Source: Anaerolineales bacterium
GTDB lineage: Bacteria; Chloroflexota; Anaerolineae; Aggregatilineales; J027
Length of the DNA: 64,000 nt
Direction of reading: 5' to 3'
NCBI GenBank assembly: GCA_020634155.1
Contig: JACKCI010000001.1
Coordinates: 1,798,001-1,862,000 of the forward strand
Part shown: in pieces, positions 14,567 through 23,183 of the stretch
Layout of the letters: every line of letters starts with the position of its first letter
Numbering within the stretch: position 1 is the stretch's first letter
Program-made: the position numbers and the translations under genes
Notes under the pieces: generated by a model
What the model was told of the DNA's origin: nothing
The model's input: the letters and a program-made list of their open reading frames with translations, nothing else
Databases searched by the model: none

Positions 14567-17500
14567 ATGGCATTACGGACCAACGAATTCCAAAAAATCC
14601 CCATCCCCGCCGACCTTGCCCAGCGGCAGATTAACATCTCCGAAAACGCCATGACCGTTCTCAAAAAGCGGTATCTGCGACGCGGTGAGGATGGCAAACC
14701 CGTAGAGACGATTCAAGAGATGTTCTGGCGCGTGGCCTATCATGTGGCCCTTGCCGAGCAAGAACTCGGTGGGGATGCCGAACAGGTTGACCAATGGGCG
14801 CGGCGCTTTTTTGATTTGCTGACCAACGTTGAGTTTTTCCCCAACAGCCCGACCTTTACTGGTGCAGGGACACCCTTGGGGCAGCTTGCGGCATGTTTTG
14901 TGCTTAGGATTGAGGATGACATGGGGCGCACAGGCTCCGGTATCTTCGAGACCTTGCGCCATGCCGCGCTTATTCAACAGACGGGCGGCGGTAACGGCTT
15001 CGCCTTTAGTCGCTTGCGGCCCAAGGGGGCCTTGGTGCGCTCATCAAATGGTACCGCCACTGGACCACTGGGATTCTTGCGCGTCTATGACCAAGCCTTC
15101 GGGGAGATAGCCCAAGGCGGCTGTTTGGTACCGGATACCTTGGTCTTCACCGAGCGCGGGCTGTTGCGACTGGATGAAATCGTCCAACATGATGACCAAG
15201 GCTGGCGTGGGCATGAGTTAAGCGTTAACACCGATGAGGGTATGCGGGCCTCTTATCAAGGCTTCAATAATGGTATAAGTCCAGTGTTGCGGGTGCAGAC
15301 CGATGCAGGGCTAGAACTGACTGGCACGCCTAATCACAAGGTTAAGGTCATGACGGCAGATGGCCCGACATGGCGGCGCTTGGATGCGCTACAGGCGGGT
15401 GATGCGATATTGGTCAAGCTGGGACAGCACCAAGGCCACCCGCAAGCGCTCGACGTACCGACCAAACAACATGGCAACCAGCAAATGCCCCACTTCAAGA
15501 CCGTGTTGGATGAAGAATTGGCCTTTTTCATCGGCTACCTCATGGGAGATGGCTTTATTGCGGCCCACGACAACGACCACCGCGTCGGGGTATCGGTAGC
15601 CCACAGCAGTTATCTGATGAAAGCCATGCCTGCCATACTGGAGGAATTGTTTGGCATAACCGTTCATGAGCAACAGAAGGCCAACGATGCCTCAGTTACC
15701 TTTGTGATGAACAACCGTGCCGTTAAGGATTATCTGCTGATCAATGGCTTCGAGAAAGCCAAGAGTGCCTATGTGCGGGTGCCGCGCCGCATCCGCCAAT
15801 CTCCGCCCGCAGTGGTTGGGGCTTTCTTGCGCGGGCTATTCGAGGCTGATGGCAGCCTCTCGCATGGCTATCCGCAGTTGTTGAGTACCTCTGAGACCCT
15901 TGTGCGTGAAGTAGCGACGTTGTTGATTGGGTTGGGGTGTCCGGTGAATATCGGGCAGATGGCAGGCAACTGGTCGGTGCAGCCAACCGAGCCGACTCGC
16001 TTCCAAGAAGCTATCGCTCGACGCCACCACCTGCATCAGATGGCCCTTGCAAATGCAGCACCAACTCAAGACTATGCCGACTCTCCAGCCATCGACGACC
16101 TATGGTTTGTCGCCGTGCAAACGGTGGAAGCGGCAGGGGAAGCGCTCACCCTTGATATTGAGGTCGAGGATAACCACACCTATTTGGCAAATGGCATGGT
16201 TACGCATAACAGTCGGCGTGGTGCGAATATGGCGGTATTGCGTGTGGATCATCCCGATATACGCGACTTCATCAAGAGCAAATCTGAGGAAGGCACCATC
16301 GCCAATTTCAATATCTCGGTGGGCATCAGCGATGAGTTTATGCAGGCCGTTGAGCGCGGCACTACCTTTGACCTGCGCTTCAACGATAGGGTCTATGAGA
16401 CTGTGGACGCCCGCGAACTGTTCGACATGATTGTGCAATACGCGCATCACAACGGGGAACCGGGGGTGCTGTTCTTGGATGCGGCCAATCGTGAAAATCC
16501 TGTACCTCACTTGTATGTATTAGAAAGCACTAACCCATGTGGTGAACAATATTTGGGGCCATTCGAAAACTGCTGCCTTGGCTCGGTCAATCTGGCTTCA
16601 CATGTCACCGACGACGGGCAGGTGCTGTGGGATAAGCTGGCGGACTCGGTAGCAACCGCCACCCGCTTCCTTGATGATGTCGTGACCGCCAATGCCTATG
16701 TCCCCGCTATCCCTCAATTGCGCGAGGCGGCTGAAAATGTGCGGCGCATTGGGTTGGGCATCATGGGCCTTGCTGACATGATGTACGCGATGGGAGTACG
16801 CTATGGCTCCCCAGAAGGCCAAGAATTTGCCAGCCAAGTCATGGAGTTCGTGCGCTACCACAGCATGAAGACCAGCATCGACTTAGCCGAAGAGCGCGGC
16901 CCCTTCCTTGCCATTGAGGGCAGCCGCTATGACCCCAATAATCTCAAGTGGACAGCGCCCAAGTCTCTCGTGCGGCACAAGACCGACTGGCAGCGCCCTG
17001 CCATCGATTGGAAGGGTATCGAAAAGGGCCTTAAAGCGCATGGCATCCGCAACGGCGCTCAGACAACCATCGCCCCAACTGGTACCCTATCGACGGTAGC
17101 AGGCTGCGAGGGCTACGGCTGTGAACCCGTCTTTGCGTTGGCCTATGTACGCTATGTCAACACCAACGCAGGCAACAGCGAGGAGCGCTTCACCCTGCAA
17201 TACACCAGCCCACACTTTGAGCGAGCCTTGCGCCAAGCTAACCTCGACCAAGCCACCATTGACCGCATCGTGGAGCAGGTCAACATGACGGGCAGTTGCC
17301 AAGCGGTATCTGAAGTGCCAGACCATATCCGCCATGTGTTTGTGACCGCCAACGACATCACGGCGGAAGAGCATATTCGGATGCAAGCGGTGATGCAGGC
17401 CCATATTGATAACTCTATTAGCAAGACTTGCAACTTTCCGTCTGAAGCGACCGAGGACGATGTGGCGCAGGCCTATATGCTGGGCTGGAAGCTAGGCTGC

Positions 17501-18196
17501 AAGGGCTTGACCGTGTACGTAACGGGTAGCCGCGAGAAGGTCGTCTTAGAGACCGCCGCCACCCGTGAAAAGCGCGAAGGCACCAGCACCGAAGCACCTG
17601 CCGAGTCGAAGAAATCTGAGCAAATGCCCCTCTTCAACGAGAAAAAGAAGCCACGTCCGGGGTTGTTGCCGGGGCGCACCTATCGTCTGCCCACGCCCGT
17701 TGGCACAACCTATGTCACCATCAACGAGAATGGCTATGGACAAGGCCAGCCTTTCGAGGTCTTTGTGCATACCGCCAAGGCTGGTTCCGAGACCGCCGCT
17801 GTCTCCGAGGCTCTAGGGCGCTTGATGTCGTTGATTTTGCGCCAAGCCTCGCCTGTCAGCCCGCGTGACCGTGTGAAAGAAATGACGCGCCAGATGTTGG
17901 GCATTGGTGGCGGAAGGCAAACGGGCTTCGGGCCGAATCGGGTAGCGAGCTTGCCCGATGGGATTGCTCAGGTGTTGCAGCAGTACCTCGTGGATAGCAG
18001 CCTTGATGAGAACGAAGACGACCTACCCGACCCACAGAATCAACTCGGCCTGTTCGATGCCAAGCCAGCGTCGAATGAGAATGGGGGCGGGCATGGCTAT
18101 GTGGTCGGTGACCTGTGTCCGGAATGCGGGGATGCGACGCTGGTGCGCGAAGAGGGGTGTCTACACTGCTACTCGTGCGGGTATAGCGAGTGCTAA
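14567..18196 (+). CDS. nrdJ: Adenosylcobalamin-dependent (class II) ribonucleotide reductase with intein
   Basis: Makes deoxyribonucleotides using a B12-derived radical, so it needs no oxygen and no small subunit. The precursor is 1209 aa; removing the 363-aa intein leaves about 846. Landmarks are QTGGGNGFAFSRLRP, NPCGEQYLGPFENCCLGS (catalytic Cys) and APTGTLSTVAGCEGYGCEP. A C-terminal zinc ribbon (CPECG and CYSCGYSEC) supplies the re-reducing cysteines. The frame opens at 14516, but ATG 14567 follows AAGGAG and starts the conserved N-terminus. It depends on cobalamin; no B12 genes are in the window. Confidence 0.96.
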   Translation: MALRTNEFQKIPIPADLAQRQINISENAMTVLKKRYLRRGEDGKPVETIQEMFWRVAYHVALAEQELGGDAEQVDQWARRFFDLLTNVEFFPNSPTFTGAGTPLGQLAACFVLRIEDDMGRTGSGIFETLRHAALIQQTGGGNGFAFSRLRPKGALVRSSNGTATGPLGFLRVYDQAFGEIAQGGCLVPDTLVFTERGLLRLDEIVQHDDQGWRGHELSVNTDEGMRASYQGFNNGISPVLRVQTDAGLELTGTPNHKVKVMTADGPTWRRLDALQAGDAILVKLGQHQGHPQALDVPTKQHGNQQMPHFKTVLDEELAFFIGYLMGDGFIAAHDNDHRVGVSVAHSSYLMKAMPAILEELFGITVHEQQKANDASVTFVMNNRAVKDYLLINGFEKAKSAYVRVPRRIRQSPPAVVGAFLRGLFEADGSLSHGYPQLLSTSETLVREVATLLIGLGCPVNIGQMAGNWSVQPTEPTRFQEAIARRHHLHQMALANAAPTQDYADSPAIDDLWFVAVQTVEAAGEALTLDIEVEDNHTYLANGMVTHNSRRGANMAVLRVDHPDIRDFIKSKSEEGTIANFNISVGISDEFMQAVERGTTFDLRFNDRVYETVDARELFDMIVQYAHHNGEPGVLFLDAANRENPVPHLYVLESTNPCGEQYLGPFENCCLGSVNLASHVTDDGQVLWDKLADSVATATRFLDDVVTANAYVPAIPQLREAAENVRRIGLGIMGLADMMYAMGVRYGSPEGQEFASQVMEFVRYHSMKTSIDLAEERGPFLAIEGSRYDPNNLKWTAPKSLVRHKTDWQRPAIDWKGIEKGLKAHGIRNGAQTTIAPTGTLSTVAGCEGYGCEPVFALAYVRYVNTNAGNSEERFTLQYTSPHFERALRQANLDQATIDRIVEQVNMTGSCQAVSEVPDHIRHVFVTANDITAEEHIRMQAVMQAHIDNSISKTCNFPSEATEDDVAQAYMLGWKLGCKGLTVYVTGSREKVVLETAATREKREGTSTEAPAESKKSEQMPLFNEKKKPRPGLLPGRTYRLPTPVGTTYVTINENGYGQGQPFEVFVHTAKAGSETAAVSEALGRLMSLILRQASPVSPRDRVKEMTRQMLGIGGGRQTGFGPNRVASLPDGIAQVLQQYLVDSSLDENEDDLPDPQNQLGLFDAKPASNENGGGHGYVVGDLCPECGDATLVREEGCLHCYSCGYSEC
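15122..16210 (+). other. Bifunctional intein (363 aa) in NrdJ, with LAGLIDADG endonuclease
   Basis: Inserted between QGG and SRRGANMAVL of the host enzyme. It begins with Cys (CLVPDT), has the block-B motif GTPNHKVKV and ends MVTHN before a Ser +1 extein residue, so all splicing residues are present. Two LAGLIDADG-like helices, FIGYLMGDGFI and LRGLFEADGSL, each keep the catalytic Asp. The endonuclease therefore looks active. The insertion site is a conserved, functionally essential stretch, typical of self-homing inteins in ribonucleotide reductases. Confidence 0.95.
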
Positions 18197-18211
18197 AGAA
18201 GTCAGATTCAT

Positions 18212-18268
18212 GGGGGTACTCAAAATGTACCCCCACATAACAACAATGTAAGTCAACTACGGGGGTAC
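18212..18268 (+). repeat. Alternating GGGGGTAC / GTACCCCC repeats after nrdJ
   Basis: GGGGGTAC occurs at 18212-18219 and 18261-18268, with its complement GTACCCCC at 18227-18234 between them. The central copy can pair with the first (8-bp stem, 7-nt loop) or with the last, which is the ribosome-binding stretch immediately before the ATG at 18270. No T-run follows, so it is not a normal terminator. Confidence 0.6.
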
Positions 18269-18269
18269 T

Positions 18270-18875
18270 ATGAATAGCAATCAATCATCTGGGGCATTCT
18301 CAGCCATTATAGGCTTAATCGCAATCTTAATCATTTTCTTGTTTATCATTCTAGGGCTTGTGTTGTTAGGTTCTTTAGAAAAAGAAGTGGCTGCCGCTAT
18401 TGGTGCAGCCTTCGTAGGTGTCGCAGGAATCACCATAGGAAAATCCTATGAGAGAAAACTGAGCATAGAACAAGCGCTTCGTGAAAAAAAGATGCCGCTA
18501 TTCGAAGAGTTCACTCAGGCATGGATGGAGTTTCTGCTTAATTATACACAACAAAATAAATCATCGAATCAGAAGTCTTCAAGTAAAGCACAGCCGTCAT
18601 CAATGGATAGTAAAGCACAAGAATTTATCGCTGAGTATACACCAAAACTAATAGTTTGGGCACCTGATGAAGTAATTTTGCTGTGGTCGAGATTACGTCA
18701 ATTGTCTACTCAAGGTACTCAAGAAGCTTCAACACATAACCTATTTTTGCTAGAAGAACTTTTTTTGGCTATGAGGAAGGATGTTGGACACAAGAATGAA
18801 AACTTCCGCCGAGGAGATATTTTAAGGCTGTTTATTACTGACGTAGACAAAATACAAACACCACAAAAAGATTGA
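18270..18875 (+). CDS. Small membrane-anchored protein of unknown function
   Basis: 201 aa. Two hydrophobic segments near the N-terminus (about residues 10-37 and 43-60) are followed by a soluble, Lys/Gln-rich helical region with a Ser/Lys-rich spacer near 105. It is visibly more AT-rich and uses different codons from nrdJ before it, suggesting acquisition by transfer. It resembles small two-helix membrane proteins found as orphans in genomic islands. No catalytic motif is seen. The start ATG is preceded directly by a GGGGGTACT element. Confidence 0.6.
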   Translation: MNSNQSSGAFSAIIGLIAILIIFLFIILGLVLLGSLEKEVAAAIGAAFVGVAGITIGKSYERKLSIEQALREKKMPLFEEFTQAWMEFLLNYTQQNKSSNQKSSSKAQPSSMDSKAQEFIAEYTPKLIVWAPDEVILLWSRLRQLSTQGTQEASTHNLFLLEELFLAMRKDVGHKNENFRRGDILRLFITDVDKIQTPQKD

Positions 18876-18929
18876 TACCACTATCTAAAGAGCGTCAACT
18901 TGACTACCTCGCTACAGGGAGCAACCTTG

Positions 18930-19166
18930 CTACGATGCTTCCTCGCGCAATTCATCCAACAGGGCTTGGCTACCGACCTCATAATCGGGGCCATAGGTCG
19001 CAGCGAGTTGTTCACGAAACGCACTGGCACGCGCCAGCCACTCCCCCAACGACAGCTTAGGCTGCACATCGTCTTGATGGCTATTCAACACGACCAATAC
19101 CCGCTGCTGGGCTTGCTCATCCAATTGCAGAAACTTCTCAATCACCTCTTGCTCTAAAGCACTCAT
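18930..19166 (-). CDS. Small acidic protein, possible antitoxin-like
   Basis: About 78 aa, mostly helical (EQEVIEKFLQLDEQAQQRVLVVL, quoted in part: residues after the start). The C-terminus is LLDELREEAS. Its size and acidic helical character resemble antitoxin-type or PIN/RelE-associated proteins of Chloroflexota and cyanobacteria, but no toxin gene adjoins it. A GTG at 19169 and an ATG at 19166 both follow GGAGGTGAGAT; ATG is chosen. Function is inferred weakly. Confidence 0.55.
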   Translation of the reverse strand: MSALEQEVIEKFLQLDEQAQQRVLVVLNSHQDDVQPKLSLGEWLARASAFREQLAATYGPDYEVGSQALLDELREEAS

Positions 19167-19216
19167 CACATCTCACCTCCACTTGCCCTCAATTATAACC
19201 GACCCACCCCAATTAG

Positions 19217-19263
19217 TTGCCGACTCCAATCATTCGATATATAATCAAATCATGATTTGATTA
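19217..19263 (+). promoter_or_regulatory. TetR-gene promoter with 22-bp palindromic operator
   Basis: TTGCCG (19217-19222) and TATAAT (19240-19245) are spaced 17 bp. A perfect palindrome spans 19242-19263, with half-site TAATCAAATCA and its complement. It covers the end of the -10 and the expected start site, a layout fitting repression by the adjacent TetR-family product. Confidence 0.75.
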
Positions 19264-19280
19264 ATTGAAAGGTACGCTCA

Positions 19281-19883
19281 GTGGCACGCAAACCCGCTGA
19301 CCAAGCGGTGAATCGACAAGACATCCTACTGGCCGCCGCCGATGTATTCCGTCGCAAAGGCTTTCATGGCGCGAAAATGGCTGATATTGCTGCGGAAGTC
19401 GATCTCACTGCTGGAAGTCTCTATCATCATTTCCCCGGTGGCAAACAACAAATCCTGCATGAAGTTCTCGCCAATGGCCTTGATATTGTGACCGAAAAAG
19501 TCCGCGCCATTATTGAAGATACCACCCTTGCTCCGGCTGAACGGTTCCGCCGCGCCATCTATGCCCATGTGGTGTCGTTGACGGCCAATGTCTCGGTAGC
19601 CGCCGCCCTCGTCTTTGAAACCCGCACCATCCTCGAAGATGACATCGAGCGTGAGAGCTACCTTGCCCGCCGTGACCGCTTTGAGGCCCTCTATCAGCGT
19701 GTCATCGAAGATGGCATTGAGACGGGTGTCTTTCGCACGGTGGATGTCCCCATTTTTAGCAAGGCCCTGTTGGGCGCTCAGAACTGGCTCGGTGTCTGGT
19801 ACCGTGACGGGGGGCGCTTGACGGGTGAACAGATTGCCAATGAAATGGCTGAATTTTTCTTGAACGCTTTATTAATCTGCTAA
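19281..19883 (+). CDS. TetR/AcrR-family transcriptional regulator
   Basis: 200 aa. The N-terminal helix-turn-helix (ILLAAADVFRRKGFHGAKM, then LTAGSLYHHFPGGKQQIL) is typical. The C-terminal ligand domain is of the fatty-acid/acyl-CoA-responsive sort (TetR_C_33/FadR-like), inferred from context. The start is GTG after GAAAGG. It sits 12 bp before an acyl-CoA dehydrogenase gene in the same direction, and its own promoter carries a perfect palindrome. It probably represses this operon and is relieved by an acyl-CoA. Confidence 0.9.
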   Translation: MARKPADQAVNRQDILLAAADVFRRKGFHGAKMADIAAEVDLTAGSLYHHFPGGKQQILHEVLANGLDIVTEKVRAIIEDTTLAPAERFRRAIYAHVVSLTANVSVAAALVFETRTILEDDIERESYLARRDRFEALYQRVIEDGIETGVFRTVDVPIFSKALLGAQNWLGVWYRDGGRLTGEQIANEMAEFFLNALLIC

Positions 19884-19895
19884 GGAGTACAGGTA

Positions 19896-20996
19896 ATGCT
19901 CGATTTTTCCCCTACGCAAGAACAACAGATGTTGATGGATGCGATGAACCGCTATGCCGTCAACGACCTCCAGCCCAACGCCCATGAGATGGATGAACAC
20001 GCTGACGTGCCTGCTGATATTGTCCAAAAGGGCTGGGAATTGGGCTTGCTGCCCGCCAGTATCCCCGAAGCACTGGGTGGCTTTGGTGAATATGGCGCTC
20101 TGACCAATGTGCTGGCGCTTGAAGAACTGGCCTTTGGTGATTTAGCCGCAGCCTTCAAATTGATGACTCCGGCCCTTTTTGCTTATCCAGTGCTATTTGA
20201 TGGCACCGAAGATCAACAAAGCCGTTTCTTGCCGATGTTCTCAGAGGAAAAGCCATTCCCCGCAACAGCAGCCTTGATTGAGCCGCGTATCACCTTTGAC
20301 CCCTTCGAGTTGCAAACGGTTGCCACCCGCCAAGACAACCATGTGGTGCTGCATGGCTGCAAGGGCTATGTGCCGAATGCTGCGGATGCCGAATGGGTGC
20401 TGGTTTATGCCAAGGACAGCGAGACAGGTGCCGTCGGTGCCTACATCATAGACAAGGGCAGCGCAGGTGTTGAGATTGTCGAGCGCGAAAAGCTGATGGG
20501 CATTCACGGCCTTGCCAGCTACCGCATCCAATTCAATGATGTGCAAGTCTCCGCCGATCTGGTGTTGGGTGGCGAGCGTGGCATCAATTACCAAAACCTC
20601 ATCGACCACATGAACATCGGTCTTGCCGCCGTCGGTACAGGTGTGATGCGGGCCAGCTATGAATATGCCAAAGACTATGCCAAAGAGCGCGTGCAATTCG
20701 GCAAGCCCATCGCCTCTAACCAAGCCATTGCCTTTATGCTGGCGGAATGTGCGATTGAGGTCGATTCAGCCCGCTTATTGGCATGGGAAGCGGCATGGCA
20801 GGCCGACACCAAAGGCCCTGAAATCACCAAGGCTGCCTATCTCGCCCGTGATTATGCCAATCGCGCTGGCCTCTTTGTGACCGATAGCGGTGTGCAGGTC
20901 TTGGGCGGGCATGGCTTCATCCGTGAGCATCCCGTCGAGCGTTACTTGCGGAATGCACGTGGCCTGCCAATGTTCACCGGTTTGGTGATGGCTTAG
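19896..20996 (+). CDS. Acyl-CoA dehydrogenase-family protein lacking the catalytic Glu
   Basis: 366 aa with the helical, beta and helical domains of FAD-dependent acyl-CoA dehydrogenases (QLLGGHGF-like segment VLGGHGFIREHPVERYL). Where the base normally lies (YEGT) this protein has FTGL, and it ends nine residues after that motif begins, about 20 residues short. The alternative Glu position of isovaleryl/long-chain enzymes reads YQN. It may be the non-catalytic partner of a heteromeric enzyme, as in mycobacterial ChsE pairs, with the intact paralogue at 21830-23095. It follows tetR by 12 bp. Confidence 0.88.
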   Translation: MLDFSPTQEQQMLMDAMNRYAVNDLQPNAHEMDEHADVPADIVQKGWELGLLPASIPEALGGFGEYGALTNVLALEELAFGDLAAAFKLMTPALFAYPVLFDGTEDQQSRFLPMFSEEKPFPATAALIEPRITFDPFELQTVATRQDNHVVLHGCKGYVPNAADAEWVLVYAKDSETGAVGAYIIDKGSAGVEIVEREKLMGIHGLASYRIQFNDVQVSADLVLGGERGINYQNLIDHMNIGLAAVGTGVMRASYEYAKDYAKERVQFGKPIASNQAIAFMLAECAIEVDSARLLAWEAAWQADTKGPEITKAAYLARDYANRAGLFVTDSGVQVLGGHGFIREHPVERYLRNARGLPMFTGLVMA

Positions 20997-21750
20997 TCGT
21001 TTTGGTGGTGCTGGCGGTGGAGCGGGTACGGGTCAAGGGCATCTCGCGTGATTGCGCTTTGCCTGTGGGCTTGGCCTGCTTAACGGCTGGAGCCTGACGT
21101 TTGGTGCTAGATTTGCTGGCGGTTGTCGATGCTTTGGATGTGCTGCGTTGGGTTGTGGTCGATTTGGCAGCCGTCTTGGTGGTGGGTTTCTTGGCTGTGG
21201 CTGGTTTAGCCCGTGATACGGTTGCTGTCTTGGCTTGGGGCTTGGCCGCAGGTTTGGCTTTGGATGCAGGCGCAGTGGTGCGGCGTTGGGGTTCCAACGA
21301 GAGAATGTCGCCGCCCAGCATGTAGATGTCAAACTTGCCCTCGCTGAGTTGGTCATAAAGAGGTTGGCTGATGGGGAGACGTTCATCCCCGACGTGGATG
21401 ACATACTGGATTATGCCAAAGTCACCAGAGAGTTTCTTGCTGACTTGTCCGGACACCTTGCGGACGTGGCGCGATTTCAGGCCCTTTAAGTAATCCTTAT
21501 GGAGACCGACAAAGCCTATGATTATCAACACCAGCACGGCAATCACGGGAAAGGCCAGCGTGAAATCAAAGGCGACAGCAATCCACAGCACGACTACCGC
21601 AGGAATGACCAACAAAGCCTGCATTTCACGGGTGGCGGTTAATTCAAGGCGTTCAATTTGCGCTTTGGAGAGACGGCCTCGACGATTGGCCTCTAAGTCA
21701 GCGGATGTGAATTCCAGCAGAGCTTGGATTTGACGTAAAGATGTGGACAT
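20974..21750 (-). CDS. Two-helix membrane protein with basic Ala/Lys/Thr-rich tail
   Basis: 258 aa. Two membrane helices (about residues 45-82) lie after an amphipathic N-terminus. A compact domain (about 85-155, GDERLPISQPLYDQL) follows, then a low-complexity, strongly basic tail rich in PAKA/KPATAKK-like repeats, histone H1-like and possibly nucleic-acid binding. Its 3' end overlaps the converging acyl-CoA dehydrogenase gene by 23 bp. It is not recognisably linked to fatty-acid metabolism. Function unknown. Confidence 0.75.
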   Translation of the reverse strand: MSTSLRQIQALLEFTSADLEANRRGRLSKAQIERLELTATREMQALLVIPAVVVLWIAVAFDFTLAFPVIAVLVLIIIGFVGLHKDYLKGLKSRHVRKVSGQVSKKLSGDFGIIQYVIHVGDERLPISQPLYDQLSEGKFDIYMLGGDILSLEPQRRTTAPASKAKPAAKPQAKTATVSRAKPATAKKPTTKTAAKSTTTQRSTSKASTTASKSSTKRQAPAVKQAKPTGKAQSREMPLTRTRSTASTTKTTKPSPNR

Positions 21751-21768
21751 GTGGAACCTCAGAGTATC

Positions 21769-21782
21769 AGAACTTTTGTTCT
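21769..21782 (+). promoter_or_regulatory. GAAC-N4-GTTC palindrome in a divergent promoter region
   Basis: AGAACTTTTGTTCT, a second match to the LexA-like core, lies between the divergent membrane protein and acyl-CoA dehydrogenase genes. Expected by chance about once in this much sequence, so functional status is doubtful. Confidence 0.25.
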
Positions 21783-21829
21783 AATTATAGAGCAGATGAG
21801 CTAGGAAAGCAACTTAAAGGAGCGGTGTA

Positions 21830-23095
21830 ATGCCTATTAATTTTCAAATTCCGGAAGACCTCGAACAACAACGCCAGATGATTGAATTCTTCGCCCAGAC
21901 CGCCATGCGGCCCCATTCGCGTGACCTTGACGAGAACGAACACGCCAAGCCCACCGAATTTGTCAACATGATTTGGCCTGTGTTACGTGACCAACAAGCC
22001 CATAGTCTCAAGAAGATGCTAGAGAAAGACCAGAATGGGAACGGCAGCAAAGAGAAGCGCGGCCCCGGTAAGACCTATACCCGCCTGATGTTGATGATTG
22101 AACAGCTTTCATGGGGCGATGTGGGTGTTTATCTGTGCATCCCCAGCCCGCAATTGGCAGGCAGCGCTATTGAAGCCGTCGGTACCCCTGAGCAAAAAGA
22201 GCGTTTCTTGCGCCGCTTTGCCGAAGGCGACCAACCTGTGTGGGGCGCGATGGCAATGACGGAGCCGGGAGCAGGTTCTGATACCAGCGCCATCAGCACC
22301 ACCGCCCGTCTTGACCCCGATACCAACGAGTGGATTCTCAACGGCGAGAAAATCTTCTGCACCAGTGGTGGTCTGGCCCTTGAGGACTCCGACGGTTTGG
22401 TGATTGTGTGGGCCACCGTTGACCGTAATGCGGGACGGGCAGGCATGAAGCCCTTTGTGGTCGAAGCAGGCACCCCCGGCGTTGAAGTTACCAAGGCCGA
22501 GATTAAGCACGGTATCCGCGCCAGCAACACCGTCTCGATTGTCTTTACCGATGCGCGTATCCCCTATGACAATGTACTCGGTAGCCCCGAAGTGCAAGAG
22601 CGTGGCAGCAAGGCGGGCTTCAAGGGTGCTATGGCAACCTTCGACGGCTCACGGCCCTTGGTGGCCGCCAGTGCCTTGGGCGTTGGGCGGGCCGCCCTTG
22701 AATTTGTCGCTGAGAAGCTCAAGGAAGCGGGCATCGAGATTCCCTACACCCTGCCTTATCACAAGTTGACCGCTATCCAACGCGATGTGCTGCAAATGGA
22801 GGCTGATTACAAAGCCGCCAAGTTGCTAACGTGGCGGGCGATTGCCATGCTCGACCATGGGCAGTACAACAGCCTGCAAGCCAGCATGTGCAAGGTCAAG
22901 GCAGGCAAGGCCATCACCGGTATTACCCAAAAAGCCGTCGAGATTTTGGGCCAACTCGGTTATAGCCGCGAGTGGTTGATTGAGAAGTGGATGCGGGATG
23001 GCAAGATTAACGACATCTACGAAGGTACAGGCCAGATTAATCTCCTAATTGTGGCTCGCCGTATCTTGGACTATGGTTCGGGCGACCTGCGCTAG
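21830..23095 (+). CDS. Acyl-CoA dehydrogenase
   Basis: 421 aa, FAD-dependent first step of fatty-acyl or branched acyl-CoA oxidation. The signatures MTEPGAGSDTSAI (FAD/substrate loop) and INDIYEGTGQINLL with the catalytic Glu are both present, as is the usual C-terminal helix LIVARRIL. Start ATG follows AAAGGAGCGGTGTA. It is separated from the Glu-less paralogue by a convergent gene, but the two may form one enzyme. The substrate cannot be told from sequence. Confidence 0.93.
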   Translation: MPINFQIPEDLEQQRQMIEFFAQTAMRPHSRDLDENEHAKPTEFVNMIWPVLRDQQAHSLKKMLEKDQNGNGSKEKRGPGKTYTRLMLMIEQLSWGDVGVYLCIPSPQLAGSAIEAVGTPEQKERFLRRFAEGDQPVWGAMAMTEPGAGSDTSAISTTARLDPDTNEWILNGEKIFCTSGGLALEDSDGLVIVWATVDRNAGRAGMKPFVVEAGTPGVEVTKAEIKHGIRASNTVSIVFTDARIPYDNVLGSPEVQERGSKAGFKGAMATFDGSRPLVAASALGVGRAALEFVAEKLKEAGIEIPYTLPYHKLTAIQRDVLQMEADYKAAKLLTWRAIAMLDHGQYNSLQASMCKVKAGKAITGITQKAVEILGQLGYSREWLIEKWMRDGKINDIYEGTGQINLLIVARRILDYGSGDLR

Positions 23096-23111
23096 AACGG
23101 ATAAGATAGAA

Positions 23112-23134
23112 GCCCCCGACCATTCGTTGGGGGC
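23112..23134 (+). terminator. Hairpin after the acyl-CoA dehydrogenase gene
   Basis: GCCCCC (23112-23117) pairs with GGGGGC (23129-23134). No T-run follows on either strand, so termination is uncertain. Confidence 0.3.
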
Positions 23135-23183
23135 CAATGGTATCCTCAGCCATAGATCAATCAGCACATAAAAAGGAAAGCAG

